From NCBI GenBank assembly GCA_018336195.1, contig JAGXQV010000057.1:1-34885 (forward strand): a DNA stretch of 34,885 nucleotides, in the 5' to 3' direction. Position 1 is the stretch's first letter, and each line of letters starts with the position of its first letter. The notes below the pieces were generated by a model, which worked only from the letters and a program-made list of their open reading frames with translations, was not told the origin of the DNA and searched no databases. Below, in pieces: positions 7,528 through 15,276 of the stretch. This DNA is from Sulfuricella sp. (lineage in GTDB: Bacteria > Pseudomonadota > Gammaproteobacteria > Burkholderiales > Sulfuricellaceae). The position numbers and the translations under genes were made by a program.

Positions 7528-8766
7528 TCAGATTCTGCGGAATACAAGCGTACCGTTGGTGCCGCCGAAACCGAAAGAATTCGAAAGCGCCACGTCGATC
7601 TTCATCTCACGAGCGGTGTTGGCGACGTAATCCAGGTCGCATTCCGGATCCTGCTCGAAGATGTTGATGGTCGGCGGCGATACCTGATGATGGATGCTCA
7701 ACGCCGAGAATACCGCCTCGACGCCGCCAGCGGCACCCAGTAGATGCCCGGTCATCGACTTGGTGGAATTCACCACCAGTTTCCCAGCGTGGTCACCGAA
7801 GCACAACTTGACCGCTTTGGTTTCCGCCAGATCGCCGAGCGGCGTGGAAGTGCCATGTGCATTGACGTAATCGACCTGATCGGCATTGATTCCGGCGACC
7901 CGGAGCGCATTGTGCATGCAGCGTGCCGCACCGGAGCCGTCTTCGCAAGGCGCCGTCATATGATTGGCGTCGGCACTCATGCCGAATCCCGGTACTTCGC
8001 AGTAAATTTTCGCGCCGCGCGCCTTGGCGTGTTCGTATTCTTCCAGCACCAGGATTCCAGCGCCTTCGCCCATCACGAAACCGTCACGCCCCTTGTCCCA
8101 AGGACGGCTGGCCGTCGCCGGGTCGTCATTGCGAGTGGATAAGGCGCGTGCCGAGGAAAACCCGCCCACGGCCAATGGTGTAATGGTCGATTCTGCCCCA
8201 CCGGCAATCATGATGTCGGCGTCGCCGTATTCGATCATGCGTGCAGAGTCACCGATGCAATGGGTTGCCGTGGAGCAGGCGGTAACCATCGCCAAATTGG
8301 GGCCCTTGAAACCGTACATGATTGAAATATTGCCGGCCACCATGTTGATGATGGTGCCGGGAACGAAAAAGGGAGAAATCTTGCGTGCTCCCCCTTCCAT
8401 GTAGGTCGTGTGGGTATCTTCAATCATGGGCAAACCGCCCATGCCTGAACCGATGTTGACACCGATACGCTCGGCGTTCTGCTCGGTAACCACGATCCCC
8501 GCGTCTTTGATCGCTTCCATCGCGGCGACCATGCCGTAATGGATGAAAAAATCCATACGGCGTGCTTCCTTGGCGGAAAGAAACTGCGTGACGTCGAAAT
8601 CCTTCACTTCACCTGCAACTTGCGAGGCGAAAGTGGAAGCATCGAAGCGGGTAATCCGGGTAATCCCGGATTTTCCGGCAAGTATGTTTTCCCAAGCTTG
8701 GGAAACGGTGTTTCCGACCGGGGACAAAATGCCCAGGCCAGTGACAACGACTCTGCGTTTAGACAC
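7528..8766 (-). CDS. fabF: Beta-ketoacyl-ACP synthase II
   Basis: 412 aa. It condenses malonyl-ACP with growing acyl-ACP in fatty-acid elongation and controls the C16 to C18 step, including unsaturated chains. The catalytic triad is visible: Cys164 (VTACSTATH), His304 ([12 protein letters not shown]) and His341 ([13 protein letters not shown]). It follows acpP by about 42 nt in the same orientation, the standard acpP-fabF pair. Confidence 0.97.
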   Translation of the reverse strand: MSKRRVVVTGLGILSPVGNTVSQAWENILAGKSGITRITRFDASTFASQVAGEVKDFDVTQFLSAKEARRMDFFIHYGMVAAMEAIKDAGIVVTEQNAERIGVNIGSGMGGLPMIEDTHTTYMEGGARKISPFFVPGTIINMVAGNISIMYGFKGPNLAMVTACSTATHCIGDSARMIEYGDADIMIAGGAESTITPLAVGGFSSARALSTRNDDPATASRPWDKGRDGFVMGEGAGILVLEEYEHAKARGAKIYCEVPGFGMSADANHMTAPCEDGSGAARCMHNALRVAGINADQVDYVNAHGTSTPLGDLAETKAVKLCFGDHAGKLVVNSTKSMTGHLLGAAGGVEAVFSALSIHHQVSPPTINIFEQDPECDLDYVANTAREMKIDVALSNSFGFGGTNGTLVFRRI

Positions 8767-8808
8767 GAAATCTCCGAACGGCGGGGAAATGATAAGGGAT
8801 GAAAGGGA

Positions 8809-9042
8809 TTACTTGTGTGCGTTGACGTAATCAACGGCTTGCTTGACGGTAGTAATCTTCTCGGCTTCCTCGTCGGGAATTTCACATTCGAATTCTTCTT
8901 CCAGCGCCATAACAAGTTCCACCGTATCAAGAGAATCGGCACCGAGGTCGTCGACGAAAGACGAATCGCTCTTGACTTCTGCTTCGTTGACTCCCAATTG
9001 TTCTGCAACGATCTTCATAACACGTTGTTCGATATTTTCCAT
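8809..9042 (-). CDS. acpP: Acyl carrier protein
   Basis: 77-aa, very acidic helical protein that carries acyl chains on a 4'-phosphopantetheine arm. The attachment serine is Ser37 in the DSLD motif ([21 protein letters not shown]). It lies between fabG and fabF as in most proteobacteria. It probably has its own promoter (TTGGTA at 9111-9106 and TAGAAT at 9088-9083), which fits the need for ACP in large excess over the enzymes. Confidence 0.98.
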   Translation of the reverse strand: MENIEQRVMKIVAEQLGVNEAEVKSDSSFVDDLGADSLDTVELVMALEEEFECEIPDEEAEKITTVKQAVDYVNAHK

Positions 9043-9082
9043 TTTAGGTTACCCTTCCAAGTGACGTAGAAAAAGCTTCGGC

Positions 9083-9111
9083 ATTCTACCAAAAATCGCC
9101 TAGGCTACCAA
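9083..9111 (-). promoter_or_regulatory. Probable internal sigma-70-type promoter for acpP
   Basis: Read on the minus strand: -35 TTGGTA (9111-9106), 17-bp spacer, -10 TAGAAT (9088-9083). Each hexamer matches consensus at 4-5 of 6 positions with ideal spacing. The start would fall about 35 nt before the acpP ATG. Just upstream lies the perfect AT palindrome CAAGAAAATTTTCTTG (9113-9128). Confidence 0.5.
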
Positions 9112-9112
9112 C

Positions 9113-9128
9113 CAAGAAAATTTTCTTG
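9113..9128. repeat. AT-rich perfect palindrome between fabG and acpP
   Basis: CAAGAAAATTTTCTTG is a perfect 16-bp palindrome directly behind the fabG stop and just before the acpP -35. It could be a protein-binding site on DNA or a weak partial attenuator of fabG transcripts. A hairpin of A:U pairs with no loop would be a poor terminator. Confidence 0.35.
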
Positions 9129-9141
9129 TTAAAACAAAATA

Positions 9142-9882
9142 TTAAGCCAAATACATGCCGCCATTGACGTGCAATGTAGTGCCGGTGACGTACCCCGCCT
9201 CTGGTGAAGCCAGGAATACCACGGCAGAGGCAATGTCTTCCACCGAGCCCAAGCGACCCAACGGAATGTGATCGAGTAGTGCTTTGCGCTGTTCTTCGCC
9301 AAGCGCGCGCGTCATGTCGGTGTCGATAAAGCCGGGAGCCACACAATTGACGGTGATATTGCGGGAGCCGACTTCACGCGCCAGGGATTTCGAAAAGCCG
9401 ATAATACCGGCCTTGGCGGCCGCATAATTGGTTTGCCCGGCATTACCCATCACCCCGACCACCGAGGCAATGTTGATAATGCGGCCCTGGCGGGCTTTCA
9501 TCATGCCGCGCAATACCGCACGGCTCATACGGAATACCGACTTGAGGTTGGTCTCCATAATGTCGTCCCATTCCTCGTCCTTCATGCGCATCAGCAGGTT
9601 GTCGCGGGTAATTCCGGCATTGTTGACCAGAATGGCGATTTCTCCGAATTGGCCTTGGATGGCTTTCAGACCTGTTTCAACCTGCGCCGGATCGTTGACG
9701 TTCATCGCCAAGCCCATCCCTTTGATTCCGGCTTCAGTCAGGTAGGCGCCGATGGCGTCCGCGCCGGATTGGCTGGTCGCCGTACCGATGACCGTTGCGC
9801 CTTGTTTTCCCAAGCCCAAAGCAATGGCTTGGCCTATCCCGCGACTGGCCCCGGTAATCAAAGCAACTTGACCTTGCAGCAT
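9142..9882 (-). CDS. fabG: 3-oxoacyl-ACP reductase
   Basis: 246-aa short-chain dehydrogenase/reductase that uses NADPH to reduce beta-ketoacyl-ACP in each elongation round. The cofactor loop is TGASRGIGQAIA (about 10-21), with NNAG at 87-90 and catalytic Ser140, Tyr153 and Lys157 (TNYAAAKAG). The C-terminus GGMYLA is typical. It is located between fabD and acpP, with 52 nt to fabD. Confidence 0.97.
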   Translation of the reverse strand: MLQGQVALITGASRGIGQAIALGLGKQGATVIGTATSQSGADAIGAYLTEAGIKGMGLAMNVNDPAQVETGLKAIQGQFGEIAILVNNAGITRDNLLMRMKDEEWDDIMETNLKSVFRMSRAVLRGMMKARQGRIINIASVVGVMGNAGQTNYAAAKAGIIGFSKSLAREVGSRNITVNCVAPGFIDTDMTRALGEEQRKALLDHIPLGRLGSVEDIASAVVFLASPEAGYVTGTTLHVNGGMYLA

Positions 9883-9934
9883 AGCAGTCTCCGAAAATTA
9901 TTTTAAAGCAGTATAGTTAAGAGCGTTTTCCAAT

Positions 9935-10867
9935 TCAGGACTTCAGGGCAGAAAACGCCTGTTCCAGGGCAACAGCATCGGTTAATGCCAGGCTTTGCAA
10001 ATTGCCGTCGATGCGCTTGTTCAAGCCGGCAAGTACCTTGCCAGGCCCACACTCGACGATATGGTTCGCGCCCATTTCGGACAACTGACGCACGGTCTCA
10101 ACCCAACGAACAGGGCTGAAAAGCTGCCGTACCAAGGCGTCCTTGATGGATGCGCCATCCTGATAGCCTTTTACGTCTGCGTTGTGCAGCACCGTCATTG
10201 CCGGCGCCTTGACTTCGATATTTTGCAAATAGGCAGCCAGCTTGTCCGCCGCCGGGCGCATCAGGGCGCAGTGGGACGGGACACTGACCGGCAACGGCAA
10301 GGCGCGCTTCGCACCTTTCGCCTTGGCGATGACCATGCCGCGCTCGACAGCCTGCTTGTTGCCGGCGATCACCACTTGGCCGGGGGAATTGAAATTCACC
10401 GCTTCGACCACCTCACCCTGCGCTGCCTCCGCGCAGGTCGCCCGCACATCCTCGTCGTCAAGACCCAGAATAGCAGCCATGCCCCCCACCCCTTCGGCAA
10501 CCGCATCCTGCATCGCCAGAGCGCGGAAGCGCACCAAGGGGAGCGCGTCGGCGAAGGAAATTGCACCTGCGGCGACCAATGCGCTGTATTCGCCCAAGCT
10601 ATGCCCCGCGACAAAAGCCGGCTGAGTGCCGCCCAAGGCATTCCAGGCACGATAGACGGCCACACCGGCTGCCAGCATTATGGGCTGGGTATTGGCGGTT
10701 TGATTGATTTCTTCGGCAGTGCCAGAGGACGCCATTTGCCACAAATCCTGTTTGAGGATGTCCGATGCCTCGACAAAGGTTTCGCGCACCACCGGATGTG
10801 CGTTGAAGCCTTGCATCATGCCAACTGATTGAGAACCCTGCCCAGGGAAAACGAATGCGAAAGTCAT
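9935..10867 (-). CDS. fabD: Malonyl-CoA:ACP transacylase
   Basis: 310 aa. It moves malonyl groups from CoA to ACP. Conserved blocks are FAFVFPGQGSQSVGM at the start, the nucleophile Ser90 in AGHSLGEYSALVAAG, and the partner His199 in PVSVPSHCALM. The ATG at 10867 is preferred over a TTG three codons upstream because GGAG lies 9 nt before it and family members begin with this MxFAFVFPGQG segment. It follows fabH by 17 nt. Confidence 0.96.
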   Translation of the reverse strand: MTFAFVFPGQGSQSVGMMQGFNAHPVVRETFVEASDILKQDLWQMASSGTAEEINQTANTQPIMLAAGVAVYRAWNALGGTQPAFVAGHSLGEYSALVAAGAISFADALPLVRFRALAMQDAVAEGVGGMAAILGLDDEDVRATCAEAAQGEVVEAVNFNSPGQVVIAGNKQAVERGMVIAKAKGAKRALPLPVSVPSHCALMRPAADKLAAYLQNIEVKAPAMTVLHNADVKGYQDGASIKDALVRQLFSPVRWVETVRQLSEMGANHIVECGPGKVLAGLNKRIDGNLQSLALTDAVALEQAFSALKS

Positions 10868-10884
10868 TGAGATCAACTCCAGAA

Positions 10885-11850
10885 TTACTGCCAGCGCACC
10901 AACACCGAACCCCAGGTGAAACCGCCACCGATACCTTCCATTAAGACGGTTTCGCCTGCCTTGATGCGTCCATCGCGGACTGCCACATCAAGAGCGAGGG
11001 GAATCGAAGCAGCCGAGGTATTGCCGTGTTTATCCACGGTCAACACGACGTTGTCCATGCTCATGCCGAGTTTTTTTGCGGTCGCCTGGATGATGCGGGT
11101 GTTCGCCTGATGCGGAACCAGCCAGTTTACATCACTTTTTTTCAGTCCACTTTTTTCAAGCGTTTCTTCAACAACATTATCCAACACCTTGACGGCAAAC
11201 TTAAATACCGCCCCACCATCCATCTCCACAAAAGGATTTCCCTGGATCTTTCCGCCGCGCAGACTAGCCGGTGCGGTCAGCATCCCACGGTAACTTCCGT
11301 CGGCGTGAAGATGGGTGGAAATAATGCCGGGCGTACTGTCCGCCTTCACCACGACCGCGCCGGCACCGTCGCCAAATAACACGCAAGTGGTGCGATCCGT
11401 CCAGTCCAGCAGACGTGAAAACGTTTCAGCCCCCACCACCAAGGCACATTTGCAGGTGCCGCTACGAATAAACTGGTCGGCAACCGCCAAGGCATAGACG
11501 AAACCGCCGCAGACCGCTTGCAGATCGAAAGCCGCACCGCCGCTCTTGATGCCGAGTTTGTCCTGCAAAATACAGGCCGTGCTGGGGAAGGTCATGTCTG
11601 GCGTGGTCGTGGCGACAATAATCAGATCGATATCCTGAGCGTCCACCCCGGCCATTTCAATGGCGCGACAACTTGCCTGGAACGCCAGGTCGCTGGTCGA
11701 TTGATTTTCGGCAGCAATATGTCGTTCTCGGATGCCGGTGCGCGAAGCGATCCAATCATCTGAGGTTTCGACGATTTTTTCCAGATCTGAATTGGTTAGG
11801 ACTTTTTCAGGCAGATATCCGCCGGTGCCGACGATGCGCGAGTAAATCAT
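10885..11850 (-). CDS. fabH: Beta-ketoacyl-ACP synthase III
   Basis: 321 aa. It starts fatty-acid synthesis by condensing acetyl-CoA with malonyl-ACP. The catalytic triad is visible: Cys114 ([12 protein letters not shown]), His247 (VPHQAN) and Asn277 ([11 protein letters not shown]). The ATG overlaps the plsX stop by 4 nt, so the initiation enzyme and phospholipid initiation are translationally coupled. Confidence 0.97.
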   Translation of the reverse strand: MIYSRIVGTGGYLPEKVLTNSDLEKIVETSDDWIASRTGIRERHIAAENQSTSDLAFQASCRAIEMAGVDAQDIDLIIVATTTPDMTFPSTACILQDKLGIKSGGAAFDLQAVCGGFVYALAVADQFIRSGTCKCALVVGAETFSRLLDWTDRTTCVLFGDGAGAVVVKADSTPGIISTHLHADGSYRGMLTAPASLRGGKIQGNPFVEMDGGAVFKFAVKVLDNVVEETLEKSGLKKSDVNWLVPHQANTRIIQATAKKLGMSMDNVVLTVDKHGNTSAASIPLALDVAVRDGRIKAGETVLMEGIGGGFTWGSVLVRWQ

Positions 11851-12866
11851 GCTGCCCCTTCACCATATAGAAGTGAAACCTGTTCGTTAATGCGCCGCAA
11901 TACGCCGTTGCGCGCCTCCTGCACCGCCCGATCAATGGCAAAGCCAAAACTGAAAACATCCGCCGAGCCGTGGCTTTTCACCACTACGCCTTTCAGCCCC
12001 AACAGGCTTGCACCGTTGTAGCGGCGATGATCGACGCGTTTTTTGAAGGCGTTCAAAACCGGATAGGCAATAATTGCGGATAGCTTGGTCAGCCAGTTAC
12101 GCTTGAATTCCTGCTTGAGGAAGGTTCCCAGCATCTGGGCCAGCCCCTCGGAAGCCTTGAGCGCCACATTGCCGACGAAGCCGTCGCAAACTACGACATC
12201 CACGGTGCCTTTGTAGATATCGTCGCCTTCGACGTTACCGTAGAAATTCAAATGGCTGTTTCGCAGCAAACCCGCAGCCTGTTTGACCACCTCGTTGCCC
12301 TTGATGTCTTCCTCGCCAATATTCAGCAAGCCGACACTGGGTTTTTCCTTGTGTTCAACCGCCGAAACCAGCATTGCTCCCATGATGCCGAACTGCAACA
12401 AGTGATTGGCAGTGCAATCCACGTTGGCGCCCAGATCAAGGACGTGGGTATGGCCATGTAGCGTGGGCAACATGGATGCTATCGCCGGACGTTCGATCCC
12501 TGGCAGCATTTTCAGGACAAAACGGGAAATCGCCATGAGCGCCCCGGTATTGCCTGCACTGACGCAAGCATGAGCCTCGCCGCTTTTCACCAGGCTGACG
12601 GCAATGCGCATCGACGAATCTTTTTTATTGCGCATGGCCAAGGCGGGCGGATCGTCCATCGTCACCACCTCGCTGGCGTGATGAATGCGCAAACGCGGCC
12701 CAATGTTTCCGTTGTGCGCGCGCAACTCCGCCTCAACCACTTCCGAGAGGCCAACCAGAACGATATTTACTTCGGGATCCCGCTGCAAATAAGCAAGTGC
12801 AGCGGGAACGGTGACATGCGGACCATGGTCGCCACCCATGGCGTCGATTGCAACAGTAATATCCAT
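11847..12866 (-). CDS. plsX: Phosphate acyltransferase PlsX
   Basis: 339 aa. It makes acyl-phosphate from acyl-ACP for the PlsY step of phospholipid synthesis, as a peripheral membrane protein. It opens with [22 protein letters not shown], the family signature, and includes [28 protein letters not shown] and [17 protein letters not shown]. It sits between rpmF and fabH, the classical rpmF-plsX-fabH order. Confidence 0.96.
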   Translation of the reverse strand: MDITVAIDAMGGDHGPHVTVPAALAYLQRDPEVNIVLVGLSEVVEAELRAHNGNIGPRLRIHHASEVVTMDDPPALAMRNKKDSSMRIAVSLVKSGEAHACVSAGNTGALMAISRFVLKMLPGIERPAIASMLPTLHGHTHVLDLGANVDCTANHLLQFGIMGAMLVSAVEHKEKPSVGLLNIGEEDIKGNEVVKQAAGLLRNSHLNFYGNVEGDDIYKGTVDVVVCDGFVGNVALKASEGLAQMLGTFLKQEFKRNWLTKLSAIIAYPVLNAFKKRVDHRRYNGASLLGLKGVVVKSHGSADVFSFGFAIDRAVQEARNGVLRRINEQVSLLYGEGAA

Positions 12867-12905
12867 TACCCGGCCAGCAGGCTATTGTCCGGGCAAGCCA
12901 AACCT

Positions 12906-13085
12906 TTACTCACCCTTGGCGCGGGTGACTTTTTTACCGCGGTAGAAACCGCTCGGGCTGACGTGATGACGCAAATGCACTTCGCCGGTCGTCGGTTCGA
13001 CGGCCAGGGGGGGATTGGTCAGAAAATCGTGGGCGCGGTGCATGCCACGCTTGGACGGGGACTTCTTGTTCTGTTGAACTGCCAT
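12906..13085 (-). CDS. rpmF: 50S ribosomal protein L32
   Basis: 59-aa basic protein; start ATG at 13085, stop TAA at 12906-12908. It begins [20 protein letters not shown], the universal L32 start, and continues with [20 protein letters not shown] and GFYRGKKV. No zinc-ribbon cysteines are present, the zinc-free form common in this group. A good AGGAG lies 7 nt upstream of the start. It stands between yceD and plsX, 27 nt after yceD. The gene is small and easily missed, but unambiguous. Confidence 0.96.
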   Translation of the reverse strand: MAVQQNKKSPSKRGMHRAHDFLTNPPLAVEPTTGEVHLRHHVSPSGFYRGKKVTRAKGE

Positions 13086-13112
13086 GATTCACTCCTGATA
13101 AAAATTATCTAC

Positions 13113-13616
13113 TCAAACATTCTTCTTCAACGAAGCCAACACCTTGAAGGGGTTGACCTCATCCAATTCGGGGGCTACCCGACAATCCTTCTCGCGGCAG
13201 ACTTCCGGAGGATGCATAGGGGCGATGGGCAAGCATAGCAACACCTCATCCTCGACCAAAGCCATTACATCCATCGCCGAATCGGCCGAAATCAAATCCA
13301 CCGAATCATCTTCCTCTTCTACAGGAATGAAAGATTCACCGTCCTTGACCAACTCCAACCGCACCGAGACATCAACGGGAAACACCAGTTCGTCAAGGCA
13401 TCGTTGACATTCCAGCGCAAGCTCTCCGCTCACATTGAGTGCCAAACGCGGCCTATCCAAAACACTTATTTCACCGGAGAGACGATAACGAAGCAACCCA
13501 TTGTCGGACAGCAGCAAATCTCGTAATCTCGGCAGGTCCGCAACAGCTATCTCACCCACCAGGTGTTGGCCGTGACGAGCAAACTCAAGACTATCTATAA
13601 CAAGCTGTTCAGACAT
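13113..13616 (-). CDS. yceD: YceD family (DUF177) protein
   Basis: 167 aa with the chosen start at 13616 (MSEQLVIDSLEFARHGQ), where family members begin; an in-frame extension up to 13739 is unlikely to be translated because the promoter lies inside it. Conserved features are ALECQRCLDEL and a second cysteine pair CREKDC near the C-terminus, followed by NPFKVLASLK. YceD proteins are linked to 23S rRNA maturation and large-subunit assembly in plants and bacteria and are nearly always next to rpmF. It is the first gene of the fab cluster. The predicted transcription start is only about 3 nt before the ATG, so the mRNA may be nearly leaderless. Confidence 0.9.
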   Translation of the reverse strand: MSEQLVIDSLEFARHGQHLVGEIAVADLPRLRDLLLSDNGLLRYRLSGEISVLDRPRLALNVSGELALECQRCLDELVFPVDVSVRLELVKDGESFIPVEEEDDSVDLISADSAMDVMALVEDEVLLCLPIAPMHPPEVCREKDCRVAPELDEVNPFKVLASLKKNV

Positions 13617-13625
13617 AAGCCGAGC

Positions 13626-13654
13626 ATGATACAATTTTCCGGTTTCCTTGTCAA
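13626..13654 (-). promoter_or_regulatory. Strong sigma-70-type promoter of the yceD-rpmF-plsX-fab cluster
   Basis: Minus strand: -35 TTGACA (13654-13649, perfect), 17-bp spacer, -10 TATCAT (13631-13626, 5 of 6). Transcription would begin near 13619, three bases before the ATG at 13616. It is the best promoter match found in the window and sits exactly where the head of the operon is expected. Confidence 0.75.
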
Positions 13655-13735
13655 AACAACGTTCGACGAACGACACCCAGAATTCTCTGTAAGAAATATA
13701 GTGCGTTTTTTTTGACACTGTATTACGATATCGCA

Positions 13736-13760
13736 TCATCTTATGTCTTATATAAGATGA
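13736..13760. promoter_or_regulatory. Overlapping palindromic operator between yceD and pycA
   Basis: TCTTATATAAGA (13746-13757) is a perfect 12-bp palindrome. It overlaps a second inverted repeat with 9-bp arms, TCATCTTAT (13736-13744) and ATAAGATGA (13752-13760). The site lies about 85 bp upstream of the pycA start and about 80 bp upstream of the yceD promoter. The shape resembles operators of GntR/FadR-type regulators that I associate with central-carbon genes of betaproteobacteria; that link is from memory and unverified. The two arm sets share a half site, so binding could be alternative or cooperative. Confidence 0.6.
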
Positions 13761-13842
13761 CAGATTTCCGAGGCGCCTCTCGATTTTCTTTTTTTAAAGA
13801 AGCGCTACCCGCTCTATCAATTGACAGTTACGGAATTACCGC

Positions 13843-15261
13843 GTGATCAAGAAAATTCTTATCGCTAACCGCGGCGAAATCGCGGTACGCATCGTGCGCG
13901 CCTGCTCCGAGATGGGCATCAAGTCGGTAGCTATCTATTCCGATGCGGATCGCCACGCACTGCACGTCAAAAAAGCCGATGAAGCCTATAACATTGGCAC
14001 CGATCCAGTAATCGGTTATCTGAACGCCCACAATATCGTCAATCTGGCAGTAGCTTCGGGTTGCGATGCCTTGCATCCGGGCTATGGTTTCCTCTCGGAA
14101 AACCCGGTGTTGGCGGAAATATGCGCAAAGCGCGGCATCAAGTTCATTGGCCCCTCCCCTGAGGTTATCCATCGCATGGGCGACAAGATCCAGGCGCGTC
14201 AAGCCATGATTGACGCTGGGGTGCCGGTAGTGCCGGGCAGCGATGGCAACCTCGACAACGTCGGGCAAGCCTGCGAATTGGCAGCGAAAATTGGTTATCC
14301 GGTCATGCTGAAAGCCACCAATGGTGGCGGTGGGCGAGGCATCCGGCGCTGCAACAACGAAGACGAATTGACCAAGAATTTCGATCGGGTTGTTTCCGAA
14401 GCCACCAAGGCGTTCGGCAAGCCGGAGGTATTCATGGAAAAATGTGTCGTCAATCCCAAGCACATCGAGGTGCAGGTGATTGGGGATAGTTTCGGCAATG
14501 TCGTCCATCTGTTCGAGCGCGATTGCTCGATCCAGCGGCGCAATCAAAAACTCATTGAAATCGCCCCCTCGCCCCAATTGACTGGTGCCCAGCGCGACTA
14601 TATCGGCAAAATTGCGGTGCAGGCAGCGCGCACCGTGGGTTACGAAAATGCCGGAACGGTGGAATTCCTTCTCGATACCGACAACCAGTTCTACTTCATG
14701 GAGATGAATACCCGTCTTCAGGTAGAACACACGATTACCGAAACCATCACCGGTATCGATATCGTTCAGGAACAGATACGTGTAGCCAGCGGACTTCCCT
14801 TGCAATACAAGCAGGAAGATATTCATTACCGGGGGTTCGCGATGGAATTCCGCATTAATGCGGAAGACCCGAAAAACGATTTCCTCCCGAGTTTCGGGCG
14901 GATTACCCGTTACTACGCGCCGGGTGGCCCCGGTGTGCGGACCGATGCGGCGATGTACACAGGCTATGTCATCCCCCCTTACTACGACTCGATGTGCGCA
15001 AAGCTCACGGTGTGGAATCTCACCTGGGAAAGCGTGGTGGAACGCGGTCGGCGCGCCTTGAGCGACATGGTAGTGTACGGCGTCAAGACGACCATCCCCT
15101 ATTATCAAGAAATCCTGCAACACCCCGAATTCCGGAGTGGCCATTTCAACACCAGCTTCGTCGAAAGCCACCCGGAACTCATCAACTACACGGTCAGCCG
15201 ACCCAAAGACCTGCTGGCGGCGGCCATTTCAGCAGCAATCGCGGCTCATACGGGCTTGTAA
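13843..15261 (+). CDS. pycA: Biotin carboxylase subunit of a two-part pyruvate carboxylase (AccC-like)
   Basis: 472 aa. It carboxylates biotin with ATP and bicarbonate. An N-terminal ILIANRGEIAVRIVRAC, the ATP-grasp glycine loop NGGGGRGIRRC, KHIEVQVIGD, and the catalytic EMNTRLQVEHTITETITGIDIVQEQ are all present. The length exceeds typical acetyl-CoA carboxylase AccC (about 450) and fits PycA of the split pyruvate carboxylases. The next gene encodes the carboxyltransferase plus biotin domain and not AccB, which supports the pyruvate carboxylase role over fatty-acid synthesis. It starts with GTG at 13843 behind a GGAA ribosome site. The operator at 13736-13760 lies upstream. The alternative is an oxaloacetate decarboxylase module, but no membrane subunits are present. 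Confidence 0.88.
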   Translation: MIKKILIANRGEIAVRIVRACSEMGIKSVAIYSDADRHALHVKKADEAYNIGTDPVIGYLNAHNIVNLAVASGCDALHPGYGFLSENPVLAEICAKRGIKFIGPSPEVIHRMGDKIQARQAMIDAGVPVVPGSDGNLDNVGQACELAAKIGYPVMLKATNGGGGRGIRRCNNEDELTKNFDRVVSEATKAFGKPEVFMEKCVVNPKHIEVQVIGDSFGNVVHLFERDCSIQRRNQKLIEIAPSPQLTGAQRDYIGKIAVQAARTVGYENAGTVEFLLDTDNQFYFMEMNTRLQVEHTITETITGIDIVQEQIRVASGLPLQYKQEDIHYRGFAMEFRINAEDPKNDFLPSFGRITRYYAPGGPGVRTDAAMYTGYVIPPYYDSMCAKLTVWNLTWESVVERGRRALSDMVVYGVKTTIPYYQEILQHPEFRSGHFNTSFVESHPELINYTVSRPKDLLAAAISAAIAAHTGL

Positions 15262-15276
15262 TAAGAGGAATACAGC

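Noticed and set aside
13821..13826. Perfect TTGACA just before pycA as a -35 element
   Set aside because: The matching -10 would fall at or inside the GTG start, and no good hexamer is there.
13828..15171. Long open frame (447 codons) on the minus strand opposite pycA
   Set aside because: It mirrors the GC-biased codons of pycA, has no family resemblance, and pycA is an unambiguous conserved enzyme on the plus strand.
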